NCBI GenBank assembly: GCA_017522185.1
Contig: JAFWZZ010000035.1
Coordinates: 62,001 to 126,000, forward strand
Source of the DNA: Bacillota bacterium
Lineage (GTDB): Bacteria; Bacillota; Clostridia; Peptostreptococcales; Anaerovoracaceae
Length of the DNA stretch: 64,000 bases
Reading direction: 5' to 3'
The notes beneath the pieces were generated by a model. The model saw only the letters and a list, made by a program, of their open reading frames with translations, searched no databases and was not told where the DNA came from. The position numbers and the translations under genes are program-made. Below, in pieces: positions 7,972 through 16,909 of the stretch (the stretch's first letter is position 1; every line of letters starts with the position of its first letter).

Positions 7972-9888
7972 ATGCTATACAAGACGACTGAGAAACATGA
8001 AGAATTGAGAATGAGAATCCGTGCATTCGCGGAGGAAAAAGTAAAACCGATTGCTTTCATGCTGGACCAGACCAACGGGTTCCCTCATGATATGGTGAAG
8101 GAACTGGCGGAAATGGGCCTCATGGGCATTCCGTATCCGAAGAAATACGGCGGTGCAGGCTTAGACGCTTTGAGCTATGCTATCGCGGTAGAAGAATTGG
8201 CCAGAGTTGACGGCGGTGCAGGCGTAATTTTATCCGCCCACGTGTCCTTAGGCTCCTATCCAATCTTCGCATACGGTACGGAAGAGCAGAAACAGAAATA
8301 TCTGGTGCCGCTGGCAAAAGGGGAAAAGCTGGGCGCTTTCGGTCTGACAGAACCGAACGCAGGCAGTGACGCAGGCGGTACAGAAACGACAGCGGTATTA
8401 GATGGAGATTACTATATCTTAAACGGTGGTAAGATCTTTATCACCAACGCACCGATCGCAGATACTTACGTGATCTTCGCGGTAACGACACCAGGCATCG
8501 GTACCAGAGGCATCAGTGCATTTATCGTAGAAAAGGGCTGGGAAGGCTTTGATTTCGGAGACCACTACGACAAGATGGGTATCCGCTCTTCTTCCACAGC
8601 AGAACTGATTTTCAATGATGTAAAAGTACCGAAAGAAAACCTGCTGGGCAAGGAAGGCGAAGGTTTCAAGATCGCTATGTCCACCCTGGACGGCGGCAGA
8701 ATCGGTATCGCGGCTCAGGCACTGGGTATCGCCCAGGGTGCTTTTGAGGCAGCGGTGGAATACGCTAAAGAAAGAGTACAGTTCGGTATGCCGATCGCAC
8801 ACCAGCCGGTAATCTCTTTCAAGATTTCCGACATGGCAACCAAGATCAGATGTGCCAGATTCCTGGTATACAGTGCAGCGGAGCTGAAGGAAGCCCACGA
8901 GCCATACGGCATGGAATCTGCAATGGCGAAACAGTACGCTTCTGACATCTGTCTGGAAGTGGTAAACGATGCACTGCAGATCCACGGCGGTACAGGTTAC
9001 CTGAAGGGCATGGACGTAGAACGTTTCTACCGTGACGCCAAGATCTGTACGATTTACGAAGGTACAAACGAAATCCAGCGCGTGGTTATCGCATCCCACA
9101 TTATCGGTAAGGCGCCGAAGCAGAATGCACCGGCAGCTACACAGAAGGGCCCGATCACAGGCGCAAGAAAGAAGCAGATTTTCGCAAAGGGCACAGCACA
9201 GGAAAAGGTGGATGCACTGGTAGAAGCACTGAAGGCTGACGGCTACGACTTCACAGTGGGTATCGATCCATGGACACCGATCTCCCTGGCAGATCGCGTA
9301 GTCAGCGCAGGTAAGGGTATCGGCGCCAAGGAAAACATGAAGCTGATCGAAGACCTGGCTTACCAGGCAGGGGCAGCAGTGGGATCCTCCAGACCGGTTG
9401 CGGAAACCCTGAAGTACGTGCCGCTTGACAGATATGTCGGCATGAGCGGACAGACTTTCAACGGAAACCTGTACATCGCATGCGGCATCTCCGGCGCAGG
9501 CCAGCACCTGAAAGGTATCAAAAACGCAACAACTATCGTTGCTGTCAATACAAACAAAAACGCACCGATCTTCAAGAATGCAGACTACGGCATCGTAGGC
9601 GATGTGATGGAAATCCTGCCTCTGCTGACAGCGGCTCTTGACAATGGCGAACCAAAGAAGGAAGCGCCTCCAATGGTGAAGATGAGAAAGCCAACGGTGA
9701 AGAAAGAACCTTCCCCATACCAGACTTATGTCTGCAACGGCTGCGGATATGAGTACGACCCTGCAGTAGGTGATCCGGAAAACGGCATCCTGCCAGGCAC
9801 ACCATGGGAAGCCCTGCCGGAAGAATGGATCTGTCCATACTGCGGCGAAGGCAAAGAAGAGTTTGTAAAGGTAGAAAAGGAGGCATAG
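7972..9888 (+). CDS. Acyl-CoA dehydrogenase / ETF-alpha FAD domain / rubredoxin fusion
   Basis: A 638-residue three-part flavoprotein. Residues 1-385 are an acyl-CoA dehydrogenase with [14 protein letters not shown], the [10 protein letters not shown] segment and the catalytic Glu in [12 protein letters not shown]. Residues about 400-560 match the C-terminal FAD-binding domain of electron-transfer flavoprotein alpha ([41 protein letters not shown]). Residues about 585-630 are a rubredoxin with two CxxC pairs ([10 protein letters not shown] and CPYCGEG). Electrons could pass from acyl-CoA through two FADs to rubredoxin in one chain. The flavodiiron protein that follows four bases later is a known class of rubredoxin partner. 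Domain calls are firm; the physiological acceptor and acyl chain length are inferred. Confidence 0.93.
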   Translation: MLYKTTEKHEELRMRIRAFAEEKVKPIAFMLDQTNGFPHDMVKELAEMGLMGIPYPKKYGGAGLDALSYAIAVEELARVDGGAGVILSAHVSLGSYPIFAYGTEEQKQKYLVPLAKGEKLGAFGLTEPNAGSDAGGTETTAVLDGDYYILNGGKIFITNAPIADTYVIFAVTTPGIGTRGISAFIVEKGWEGFDFGDHYDKMGIRSSSTAELIFNDVKVPKENLLGKEGEGFKIAMSTLDGGRIGIAAQALGIAQGAFEAAVEYAKERVQFGMPIAHQPVISFKISDMATKIRCARFLVYSAAELKEAHEPYGMESAMAKQYASDICLEVVNDALQIHGGTGYLKGMDVERFYRDAKICTIYEGTNEIQRVVIASHIIGKAPKQNAPAATQKGPITGARKKQIFAKGTAQEKVDALVEALKADGYDFTVGIDPWTPISLADRVVSAGKGIGAKENMKLIEDLAYQAGAAVGSSRPVAETLKYVPLDRYVGMSGQTFNGNLYIACGISGAGQHLKGIKNATTIVAVNTNKNAPIFKNADYGIVGDVMEILPLLTAALDNGEPKKEAPPMVKMRKPTVKKEPSPYQTYVCNGCGYEYDPAVGDPENGILPGTPWEALPEEWICPYCGEGKEEFVKVEKEA

Positions 9889-9892
9889 AGGT

Positions 9893-11089
9893 ATGCGTTG
9901 CGTAAGAAAAGTAACAGAAGATTTATACTGGGTTGGAGCCAATGACAAAAGGCTGGCCCTGTTCGAAAATATTCATCCGATTCCAAGAGGCACATCCTAT
10001 AACGCTTATGTCCTCCTGGACGAGAAGACCGTATTATTTGACACGGCAGACTGGTCTGTATGCAGACAGTTTTTAGAAAACGTAGAATACGTATTAGACA
10101 GCAGAAGCCTGGACTACGTGGTAATCAACCACATGGAGCCTGACCATATGGCGTCCTTAGAAGAAGTCCTGCTCCGCTATCCGGATGCACAGGTTATCTG
10201 CACAGAAAGAGCCACCATGATGATGAGCCAGTTCGGTTTTGATATCGAGCAGCAGATCGTGGTAGGCGAAGGGGACTCCATGTCCTTCGGTAAGCACAAC
10301 GTGGTGTTCGCAATGGCACCGATGGTGCACTGGCCGGAAGCTATGGTAACCTTTGACACAACAAACGGCGTATTGTTCTCCGCCGACGCCTTCGGATCCT
10401 TCGGTTCCCTGGACGGCAAGCTCTTTGCCGACGAAGTGAACTTTGAGAGAGACTGGCTGGACGACGCGAGAAGATACTATACAAATATCGTAGGCAAGTA
10501 CGGCCCGCAGGTGCAGAACCTGCTGAAGAAGGCCGCTGGCCTGGATATCAAGATCATCTGTCCGCTTCACGGACCGGTTTGGAGAGAAAACCTGGGCTGG
10601 TTCATCGACAAGTACGACAAATGGTCCAGATACGAGCCGGAAGAAAAGGGCGTCATGATTGCATATGCGTCCATGTACGGCAACACAGAAAACGCGGCGT
10701 ATATCCTGGCGGGTATGCTTTGTGAAAGAGGCGTGACCAACGTAACCTTACACGACGTATCCGTATCCCACGTATCCTATCTGATTGCGGATGCCTTCAA
10801 GTACAGTCACATGGCACTGTTATCCGCTACATATAACCTGAAGGTATTCCCGCTGATGCAGGCCTTTATCGACGACATGAAGGCGCTGAACCTGCAGAAA
10901 AGATTCGCGGGTGTGGTAGGCAGCGGCAGCTGGGCTCCACAGGCAGGTCCTTCCATGGTGGAACAACTGGATGCCATGAAGGAATTCACGGTGCTGAACG
11001 AACAGCCAACCGTATTGTCTTCCTTAAACAAGTCCTCTTACGAACAGCTGGAGGATCTGGCAGACAGCATCGTGGAAACGCTGAGATAA
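9893..11089 (+). CDS. Flavodiiron protein (rubredoxin:oxygen/NO oxidoreductase)
   Basis: A 398-residue A-type flavodiiron protein, which reduces O2 (or NO) to water (or N2O) in anaerobes. The N-terminal metallo-beta-lactamase fold carries the diiron ligands H80-x-E82-x-D84-H85 (HMEPDHM), a His in MVHWPE, an Asp in SADAFG and a His in PLHGPVW. The C-terminal flavodoxin domain begins at about 255 with IAYASMYGNTENAA, the FMN phosphate loop. Length and order are canonical. It is co-transcribed with the fusion protein that carries a rubredoxin domain, the usual electron donor for this enzyme. A terminator follows. Confidence 0.95.
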   Translation: MRCVRKVTEDLYWVGANDKRLALFENIHPIPRGTSYNAYVLLDEKTVLFDTADWSVCRQFLENVEYVLDSRSLDYVVINHMEPDHMASLEEVLLRYPDAQVICTERATMMMSQFGFDIEQQIVVGEGDSMSFGKHNVVFAMAPMVHWPEAMVTFDTTNGVLFSADAFGSFGSLDGKLFADEVNFERDWLDDARRYYTNIVGKYGPQVQNLLKKAAGLDIKIICPLHGPVWRENLGWFIDKYDKWSRYEPEEKGVMIAYASMYGNTENAAYILAGMLCERGVTNVTLHDVSVSHVSYLIADAFKYSHMALLSATYNLKVFPLMQAFIDDMKALNLQKRFAGVVGSGSWAPQAGPSMVEQLDAMKEFTVLNEQPTVLSSLNKSSYEQLEDLADSIVETLR

Positions 11090-11135
11090 CACTTATATAA
11101 CATCGAGACAACAAAAAAGATAGCATAAGTGATAG

Positions 11136-11181
11136 CAAAGACGGCGGACGACCGGGAGGTCGGCTGCCGCCTTTGTTTTTG
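11136..11181 (+). terminator. Intrinsic terminator after the flavodiiron gene
   Basis: CAAAGACGGCGGACGACC and GGTCGGCTGCCGCCTTTG form a long GC-rich stem around GGGA, followed by TTTTTGG. Confidence 0.88.
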
Positions 11182-11215
11182 GCAAAAACAGTCGTGTATA
11201 CATCATACGCAGATA

Positions 11216-11244
11216 TTGACTTTTATTTAACAAACTAATAGAAT
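11216..11244 (+). promoter_or_regulatory. Promoter of the first hydCBA operon with Rex-like box
   Basis: TTGACT (11216-11221) and TAGAAT (11239-11244) are separated by exactly 17 bases, a good sigma-A promoter. The -35 is embedded in TTGACTTTTATTTAACAA (11216-11233). Its right half, TTAACAA, is a perfect Rex half-site and the outer TTG/CAA symmetry is kept, while the left half is weak. A redox-sensing Rex repressor bound here would block RNA polymerase. Confidence 0.6.
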
Positions 11245-11292
11245 GAAGGGAACAGATTGTACAAAAAATCATACAAGGAAGGAGCACATCCC

Positions 11293-11766
11293 ATGCTGGA
11301 AAAAGAATATTACGACAAGACTGATGAGATCATCGCGGCTCACGGAAGAACCCAGGCCGACCTGATTCCCATCATCCAGGAGATTCAGGAAGCGTACAGA
11401 TACCTTCCGCCGGAGCTGTTAACCTATGTGGCTAAGGAGCTGAGCATTCCGGAGTCCCAGGCTTACAGCGTTGCAACCTTTTACGAAAACTTCTCCTTTG
11501 AACCGAAGGGGAAATTCCTGATCAAAGTCTGCGACGGAACGGCATGCCATGTGCGAAAATCCATTCCGATTTTAGAGACTTTATATAAGGAGCTGGGGCT
11601 GTCAAAAGACAAGCAGACCACTGACGACATGCTGTTTACCTTAGAAACCGTATCCTGTCTGGGCGCCTGCGGTCTGGCACCGGTTCTCACTGTAAACGAC
11701 AAAGTTTACCCGGCTATGACACCGGAAAAAGCCATCGAAATGATCAATGAACTGAGAGGAGCGTAG
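11293..11766 (+). CDS. hydC: Electron-bifurcating hydrogenase subunit HydC (NuoE-like), set 1
   Basis: A 157-residue NuoE-type protein: N-terminal four-helix region followed by a thioredoxin-like [2Fe-2S] domain with cysteines in CDGTAC and CLGAC. It is the small subunit that carries electrons in NADH-linked [FeFe] hydrogenases. The ATG at 11293 follows AAGGAAGGAG; a start 12 codons earlier lacks a site. It opens a three-gene hydCBA operon behind a promoter with a Rex-like operator. It shares its layout with the second HydC at 18674. Confidence 0.93.
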   Translation: MLEKEYYDKTDEIIAAHGRTQADLIPIIQEIQEAYRYLPPELLTYVAKELSIPESQAYSVATFYENFSFEPKGKFLIKVCDGTACHVRKSIPILETLYKELGLSKDKQTTDDMLFTLETVSCLGACGLAPVLTVNDKVYPAMTPEKAIEMINELRGA

Positions 11767-11769
11767 GCC

Positions 11770-13656
11770 ATGGGAAAATTAACCGACAGAGCATCTCTGG
11801 TTCAGGCCCGCGAAGCCCTGAAGAAAGAGATTGATAGTAACAAATGCAGAATCCTGATCTGCGCAGGTACAGGTTGTGTTGCCGGCGGATCCGGAGAAAT
11901 CTACGATAAAATGTGCCAGCTGGTGGAAGGTCATCCCGGCATCGAAGTAAAATTTGAGGACCACGTGGACCATGGTGACGGTGACATCGCAGTAAGAAAG
12001 AGCGGCTGTCACGGCTTCTGTGAAATGGGACCTCTGCTGAAAATCGAGCCACAGGACATCCTCTACACCAAGGTGAAGCTGGAAGACTGCGAAGAAATCT
12101 TCCATAAGACCATCGTCGGCGGAGAGCTGATTCCAAGACTCTTGGTACAGCAGGACGGCATGGAAGTTCCAAAACAGGAGGAAATCAACTTCTATAAGAA
12201 GCAGAATAGAAACGTACTGAAGAACTGCGGCCACATCGACGCAGAACACATCGAAGAATACCTGGCCATCGGCGGCTACAAGGCGCTGGAAAAGGTTCTC
12301 TTTGATATGGAACCTCAGGCAGTTATCGATGAAGTCTCCGCGGCAGGCCTGAGAGGCCGCGGCGGCGCAGGATTCCCTACAGGAAAGAAGTGGGCACAGG
12401 TTGCAGGCCAGAAGGAACCGAAACGTTACGTGGTATGTAACGGCGACGAAGGTGACCCTGGCGCGTTCATGGACAGAAGCATCATGGAAGGCGACCCTCA
12501 CAAGATGATCGAAGGTATGGCCATCGCGGCTTACGCCGTAGGCTCCGACGAAGGCTATATCTACGTCCGTGCCGAATACCCGCTGGCCATCGAAAGACTG
12601 CGTAACGCTATCGCACAGGCGGAAGAATGGGGTCTGCTGGGCGACAACATCCTGGGCACAGACTTCAGCTTCAGACTGCATATCAACCGCGGCGCAGGGG
12701 CCTTTGTCTGTGGCGAAGGTTCTGCTCTGACAGCATCCATCGAAGGTAACCGCGGTATGCCGAGAGTGAAACCGCCGAGAACTGTAGAGCAGGGCCTCTT
12801 CGACAAACCGACGGTGCTGAATAACGTAGAAACCTATGCCAACGTTCCGATGATTTTAGACAACGGTGCCGACTGGTTCAAGAGCATCGGCGTAGAGAAG
12901 AATCACGGCACAAAGGCCTTTGCACTCACCGGCAGCGTGAAGAATACAGGCCTCATCGAAGTGCCGATGGGTACTACCCTGCGCGAAGTCATCTATGACA
13001 TCGGCGGCGGCATCAAAGACGGCGGCCAGTTTAAGGCCGTGCAGATTGGTGGCCCGTCCGGCGGCTGCCTGACGGCGGAACACCTGGATCTTCCACTGGA
13101 CTTCGACTCCCTGAAGAAGATCGGTGCCATGATCGGCTCCGGCGGCATGGTAGTCATGGATGACAAAACCTGCATGGTAGAAGTGGCAAGATTCTTTATG
13201 AACTTTACCCAGAACGAAAGCTGCGGCAAGTGTGTGCCATGCCGTGAAGGCACCAAGAGAATGCTGGAAATCCTGGAACGCATCGTAGCCGGAAAGGGAA
13301 CTTTAGAAGATTTAGACGTTTTGGAAGAATTATCCGAAATGATTACAGATACCGCTCTGTGCGGACTGGGCAAATGTGCTGCCCAGCCTGTCATGAGTAC
13401 CCTCCAGTTCTTCAGAGAAGAATACGAACAGCACGTGGTGGAAAAGAAGTGCGTTTCCAGAAACTGCGAAGCCCTGCGGAAGTTCGTCATCGACCCTGAT
13501 AAGTGTAAGGGCTGCTCCAAATGTGCCAGAAATTGCCCTGCCGGTGCAATTTCCGGTCAGATCCGTAAGGCGTATTCTATCGACTTTGATACCTGTATCA
13601 AGTGCGGCGCCTGCGTAGCTGACTGTGCTTTTGATGCAATTCACATCGAGTGGTAG
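11770..13656 (+). CDS. hydB: Electron-bifurcating hydrogenase subunit HydB (NuoF-like), set 1
   Basis: A 628-residue flavoprotein subunit that takes up or delivers electrons at NAD(P)(H). Order: thioredoxin-like [2Fe-2S] domain (residues about 25-125, cysteines in CAGTGC and CHGFC), FMN/NADH-binding NuoF core (RGRGGAGFPTGKKW, CNGDEGDPGAFMDR), the 4Fe site SCGKCVPCREG, then two 4Fe-4S ferredoxin motifs CKGCSKCARNCP and CIKCGACVADC. Oddity: the segment normally reading CGEET in NuoF proteins is C314-G-E-G-S here, whereas the set 2 copy keeps CGEET. A different nucleotide preference is possible. The gene begins three bases after hydC. Confidence 0.94.
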   Translation: MGKLTDRASLVQAREALKKEIDSNKCRILICAGTGCVAGGSGEIYDKMCQLVEGHPGIEVKFEDHVDHGDGDIAVRKSGCHGFCEMGPLLKIEPQDILYTKVKLEDCEEIFHKTIVGGELIPRLLVQQDGMEVPKQEEINFYKKQNRNVLKNCGHIDAEHIEEYLAIGGYKALEKVLFDMEPQAVIDEVSAAGLRGRGGAGFPTGKKWAQVAGQKEPKRYVVCNGDEGDPGAFMDRSIMEGDPHKMIEGMAIAAYAVGSDEGYIYVRAEYPLAIERLRNAIAQAEEWGLLGDNILGTDFSFRLHINRGAGAFVCGEGSALTASIEGNRGMPRVKPPRTVEQGLFDKPTVLNNVETYANVPMILDNGADWFKSIGVEKNHGTKAFALTGSVKNTGLIEVPMGTTLREVIYDIGGGIKDGGQFKAVQIGGPSGGCLTAEHLDLPLDFDSLKKIGAMIGSGGMVVMDDKTCMVEVARFFMNFTQNESCGKCVPCREGTKRMLEILERIVAGKGTLEDLDVLEELSEMITDTALCGLGKCAAQPVMSTLQFFREEYEQHVVEKKCVSRNCEALRKFVIDPDKCKGCSKCARNCPAGAISGQIRKAYSIDFDTCIKCGACVADCAFDAIHIEW

Positions 13657-13667
13657 GAGGTGTAACC

Positions 13668-15359
13668 ATGGGCGTAATGACAATTAATAATAGAAAAGTT
13701 GAGTTTACAGATGAGCAGAACGTGCTGACCGTCATCCGTAACGCAGGCATCGACATCCCGACCTTCTGTTATCACTCCGAGCTGTCCACCCACGGCGCAT
13801 GCCGTCTGTGCGTGGTAGAGGATGACAAAGGCAAGGTGTTCGCTTCCTGCTCCGAAAGACCAAGGGACGGCATGGTGATTTTCACCAATACGAGAAAGCT
13901 GCGTCATCACAGAAGAATGATCATCGAACTGCTGCTGGCAGCCCACTGCCGCGACTGTACGACCTGTTCTCCAAACGGCATCTGCGAACTGCAGAAGCTG
14001 GCGAAGAGACTGGGCGTGCAGGAAGTTCGTTTCGACAACTATAAGGAAACCGTTCCGCTGGACTTCAGCTCCCCAAGTGTGGTCCGCGACCCGAACAAGT
14101 GCATCCTCTGCGGTGACTGCGTCCGCATGTGCCACGAGGTACAGGGCGTGGGTATCCTGGGCTTCGCACAGAGAGGTTCCAAGCTGCAGATTACCACACC
14201 GTTTAACAGAGACCTGGGTGCAACAGACTGCGTAGGCTGCGGTCAGTGCCGTATCGTATGTCCGACCGGTGCTCTGACGGTGAAGAGAAATGTAGACGAA
14301 GTCTGGGCTGCATTGGAAGATCCGAATACCAGAGTTGTTGCACAGATTGCACCAGCGGTAAGAGTGGCTGTCGGCGAATACTTCGGCCTGCCGGACGGTG
14401 CCAACGCGCTGGGCCAGCTGGTTGCTGCCATGAGAGATATGGGTTTTGATGCGGTATACGACACTGACCTGGGTGCTGACCTGACCGTCATCGAAGAATC
14501 CGCGGAGCTGGTTGAGCGACTGACCAGCGGAGAAAACCTGCCGCTGTTCACCTCCTGCTGCCCTGCATGGGTGAAGTTCTGCGAAACCAGATATCCGGAA
14601 TTCAGAAAACACATTTCCACCTGCCGTTCTCCACAGCAGATGTTCGGCGCGGTGATCAAAGAAGAAGCCAGACTGAAAGCGGAAGAAGACGGCCGCAAGA
14701 CTGTCATGGTATCCGTGATGCCATGTACCGCAAAGAAGGCAGAAATCAGTCGTCCGGAACACTTCACTGACGGGGAACAGGACGTTGATTTTGTACTGAC
14801 CACTTCCGAAATCGCGGAAATGATCAAGACCACCGGCCTGGATCTGAAGAACGTGACACCAGAAGCGCTGGATATGCCGTTCGGTATGTCTTCCGGCGCA
14901 GGCGCCATCTTCGGTACTACCGGCGGCGTAACAGAAGCCGTGCTTCGTTACGTGACAAACAGCATCAAACCGGAACAGATGGAAGAAATCAAATTCTCCG
15001 GTGTCCGCGGTAACGATGCGGTGAAGGAAGCGACTGTGAACCTGGGCGGCAGAGAAGTAAAGATTGCCATTGTACACGGCCTGGCAAACGCGGCGGCACT
15101 TCTGGAAAAGATGAAGGCCGGCGAAAAGGTTTATGACTTTGTGGAAGTTATGACCTGCAGACACGGCTGCGTCAACGGCGGCGGACAGCCTGCACCAACC
15201 CAGGACAATCCGCAGATCAAGCTGGCAAGACAGAAGGGCCTCTACAACTACGACAGCGGCTCCCAAATCAAAGTCTCCAGCCAGAATCCAATTGCTCTCA
15301 GCTTATACGACGGCATCCTGAAGGACAAGGTGCACAAACTTCTCCACAACGGGCACTAA
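13668..15359 (+). CDS. hydA: [FeFe] hydrogenase catalytic subunit HydA, set 1
   Basis: A 563-residue catalytic subunit making or consuming H2. Residues 1-75 form a [2Fe-2S] domain; a His-Cys 4Fe motif follows (H-CRD-C-TT-C-SPNGI-C); then two 4Fe-4S motifs (CILCGDCVRMC, CVGCGQCRIVCP). H-cluster loops are L1 TSCCPAW (C297, C298), L2 MPCTAKKAEISR and L3 MTCRHGCVNGGGQP, in which the usual CPGGC is CRHGC but both cysteines remain. The proton-relay Cys C298 is present. The ATG at 13668 follows TAGGAGGTG. Together with hydC and hydB it forms a trimeric NAD(P)H/ferredoxin-linked hydrogenase. Maturation genes are not in the window. Confidence 0.94.
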   Translation: MGVMTINNRKVEFTDEQNVLTVIRNAGIDIPTFCYHSELSTHGACRLCVVEDDKGKVFASCSERPRDGMVIFTNTRKLRHHRRMIIELLLAAHCRDCTTCSPNGICELQKLAKRLGVQEVRFDNYKETVPLDFSSPSVVRDPNKCILCGDCVRMCHEVQGVGILGFAQRGSKLQITTPFNRDLGATDCVGCGQCRIVCPTGALTVKRNVDEVWAALEDPNTRVVAQIAPAVRVAVGEYFGLPDGANALGQLVAAMRDMGFDAVYDTDLGADLTVIEESAELVERLTSGENLPLFTSCCPAWVKFCETRYPEFRKHISTCRSPQQMFGAVIKEEARLKAEEDGRKTVMVSVMPCTAKKAEISRPEHFTDGEQDVDFVLTTSEIAEMIKTTGLDLKNVTPEALDMPFGMSSGAGAIFGTTGGVTEAVLRYVTNSIKPEQMEEIKFSGVRGNDAVKEATVNLGGREVKIAIVHGLANAAALLEKMKAGEKVYDFVEVMTCRHGCVNGGGQPAPTQDNPQIKLARQKGLYNYDSGSQIKVSSQNPIALSLYDGILKDKVHKLLHNGH

Positions 15360-15374
15360 ATATGATATAATATC

Positions 15375-15405
15375 AAGGAACCCAATTCTGTTGGGTTCTT
15401 TGTTT
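15375..15405 (+). terminator. Intrinsic terminator after first hydCBA operon
   Basis: GAACCCAA and TTGGGTTC form a stem around TTCTG, followed by TTTGTTT. A TATAAT-like string just ahead (15366-15371) has no clear -35. Confidence 0.8.
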
Positions 15406-15433
15406 GGAAAAATAGTGAATAGGGAGGTAATAC

Positions 15434-16876
15434 ATGAAGATTTTTGACACTAAAGTACAAGAGACCAAATATAACGTACTTCGTGAAGTTGCCGTTCAGA
15501 CCTGGAAGGGGAATGACGTTTTCGCGGAGTTTAATGAGATTGCAAGAAAGGTGATCCCAAAGGGAGAACCGCCGCAGACCTGCTGCATCCATAAGGACAG
15601 AGCCGTGGTAGCCGAACGTGTAAGACTGGCAATCGGCGGCAGCAGATATAACAATAACGTGGTGCAGGTGATTGACATTGCCTGCGACGAATGTCCGGAA
15701 GCCGGCTATGTCATCACGGACCTTTGCCGTGGATGCCTGGCCCACAGCTGCATGGACGCCTGTAAGGTAAAAGCCATCCATGTGGACAACCGGAACTACG
15801 CAAAAATTGATAAGACCAAGTGTGTGGAATGCGGACGCTGCGCCAAGGTGTGCAAGTATTCTGCCATCGTCAACTTCCAGAGACCTTGTGAAAAGGCCTG
15901 CCCGGTCGGTGCCATTTCCATGTCCGATGGCGGTGAAGCGGAAATCGATTACGAAAAGTGCATCAGCTGCGGATCCTGCGTTTACACCTGTCCTTTCGGT
16001 GCAACCGTAGATACATCCAGCATCGTGGACGTCATCAACTCTCTGAAGGAATCCAAGCGCAAAGATTCCAACAACCCGACCGTTGCCATCGTGGCGCCGT
16101 CCATCGGCAGCCAGTTCCTCTATGCGGAACTGGGACAGGTTATCACCGGTATCCGTGAGCTGGGCTTTCACGAGGTTTACGAAGTTGCGCTGGGTGCAGA
16201 CATGGTTGCAAAGAAAGAGGCGGAAGAGCTGGTAGAAAAGGGATTCCTCACATCCTCCTGCTGTCCGGCCTTTGTGAAATACATTGAGACCAAGTTCCCG
16301 GAACTGGTAGACCACATCTCTCACAACCATTCTCCGATGGTCGAACTGGCCAAGTTCATCAAAGAAGGCCATCCGGAATGCAAAATCGTCTTCATCGGGC
16401 CTTGCATTTCCAAGAAGGCGGAAGTACGGAAACCGGTTCCATCGAAGTATGTGGATTATGCCATCACCTTCGAAGAGCTGCAGGCTCTCTTCGACAGTAA
16501 GGATATCGATATCCGTGGGCTGGAAGAGACAGAACTGAACCAGGCGACTTACTACGGCCGTGGATTCGCAATGTCCGGAGGTCTGGCGGAAGCGGTTACC
16601 CAGGCCCTGAAGGAAATGGAAATCGAAGACTTCGAGTTCAATCCTATCGTATGCAGCGGCATCGAGAAGTGCAAGCCTGCACTGAACCGGGCAAAGAAGG
16701 GCGTCCTGCCCCATAATTTCATCGAAGGTATGGCCTGCGTTGGCGGCTGTGTCGGCGGCAGCGGCAACCTGGTCCGTTATCAGGACGATCTGCCGGAAGA
16801 GATGGAAGACCATATGGACGATGCAGAAAAGGTGGAAATCCTGAAGAATGTGAAGACCAGCGTGATTAAGCTGTAA
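15434..16876 (+). CDS. Monomeric group B [FeFe] hydrogenase
   Basis: A 480-residue single-subunit [FeFe] hydrogenase with a ferredoxin-rich N-terminal half but no [2Fe-2S] or His-Cys domain. Cysteine motifs at about 80-190 include CRGCLAHSCMDAC, CVECGRCAKVC and CISCGSCVYTCP. The H-cluster half has L1 TSSCCPAF, L2 GPCISKKAEVR and L3 MACVGGCVGGSGNL, the spellings typical of group B enzymes. It probably exchanges electrons with ferredoxin. It stands alone between the first hydCBA terminator and a shared terminator with sdaAB. The start follows GGGAGGTAATAC. Its physiological direction is unknown, as for most group B enzymes. Confidence 0.9.
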   Translation: MKIFDTKVQETKYNVLREVAVQTWKGNDVFAEFNEIARKVIPKGEPPQTCCIHKDRAVVAERVRLAIGGSRYNNNVVQVIDIACDECPEAGYVITDLCRGCLAHSCMDACKVKAIHVDNRNYAKIDKTKCVECGRCAKVCKYSAIVNFQRPCEKACPVGAISMSDGGEAEIDYEKCISCGSCVYTCPFGATVDTSSIVDVINSLKESKRKDSNNPTVAIVAPSIGSQFLYAELGQVITGIRELGFHEVYEVALGADMVAKKEAEELVEKGFLTSSCCPAFVKYIETKFPELVDHISHNHSPMVELAKFIKEGHPECKIVFIGPCISKKAEVRKPVPSKYVDYAITFEELQALFDSKDIDIRGLEETELNQATYYGRGFAMSGGLAEAVTQALKEMEIEDFEFNPIVCSGIEKCKPALNRAKKGVLPHNFIEGMACVGGCVGGSGNLVRYQDDLPEEMEDHMDDAEKVEILKNVKTSVIKL

Positions 16877-16879
16877 ATC

Positions 16880-16909
16880 AAAAAAGCGGCATATTGCCGC
16901 TTTTTTATT
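16880..16909. terminator. Bidirectional terminator between group B hydrogenase and sdaAA
   Basis: AAAAAAGCGGCA and TGCCGCTTTTTT are inverted arms with U-runs on both strands, lying between convergent genes. The hairpin is nearly identical to the flanks of the long element at 32868-33050. Confidence 0.9.
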
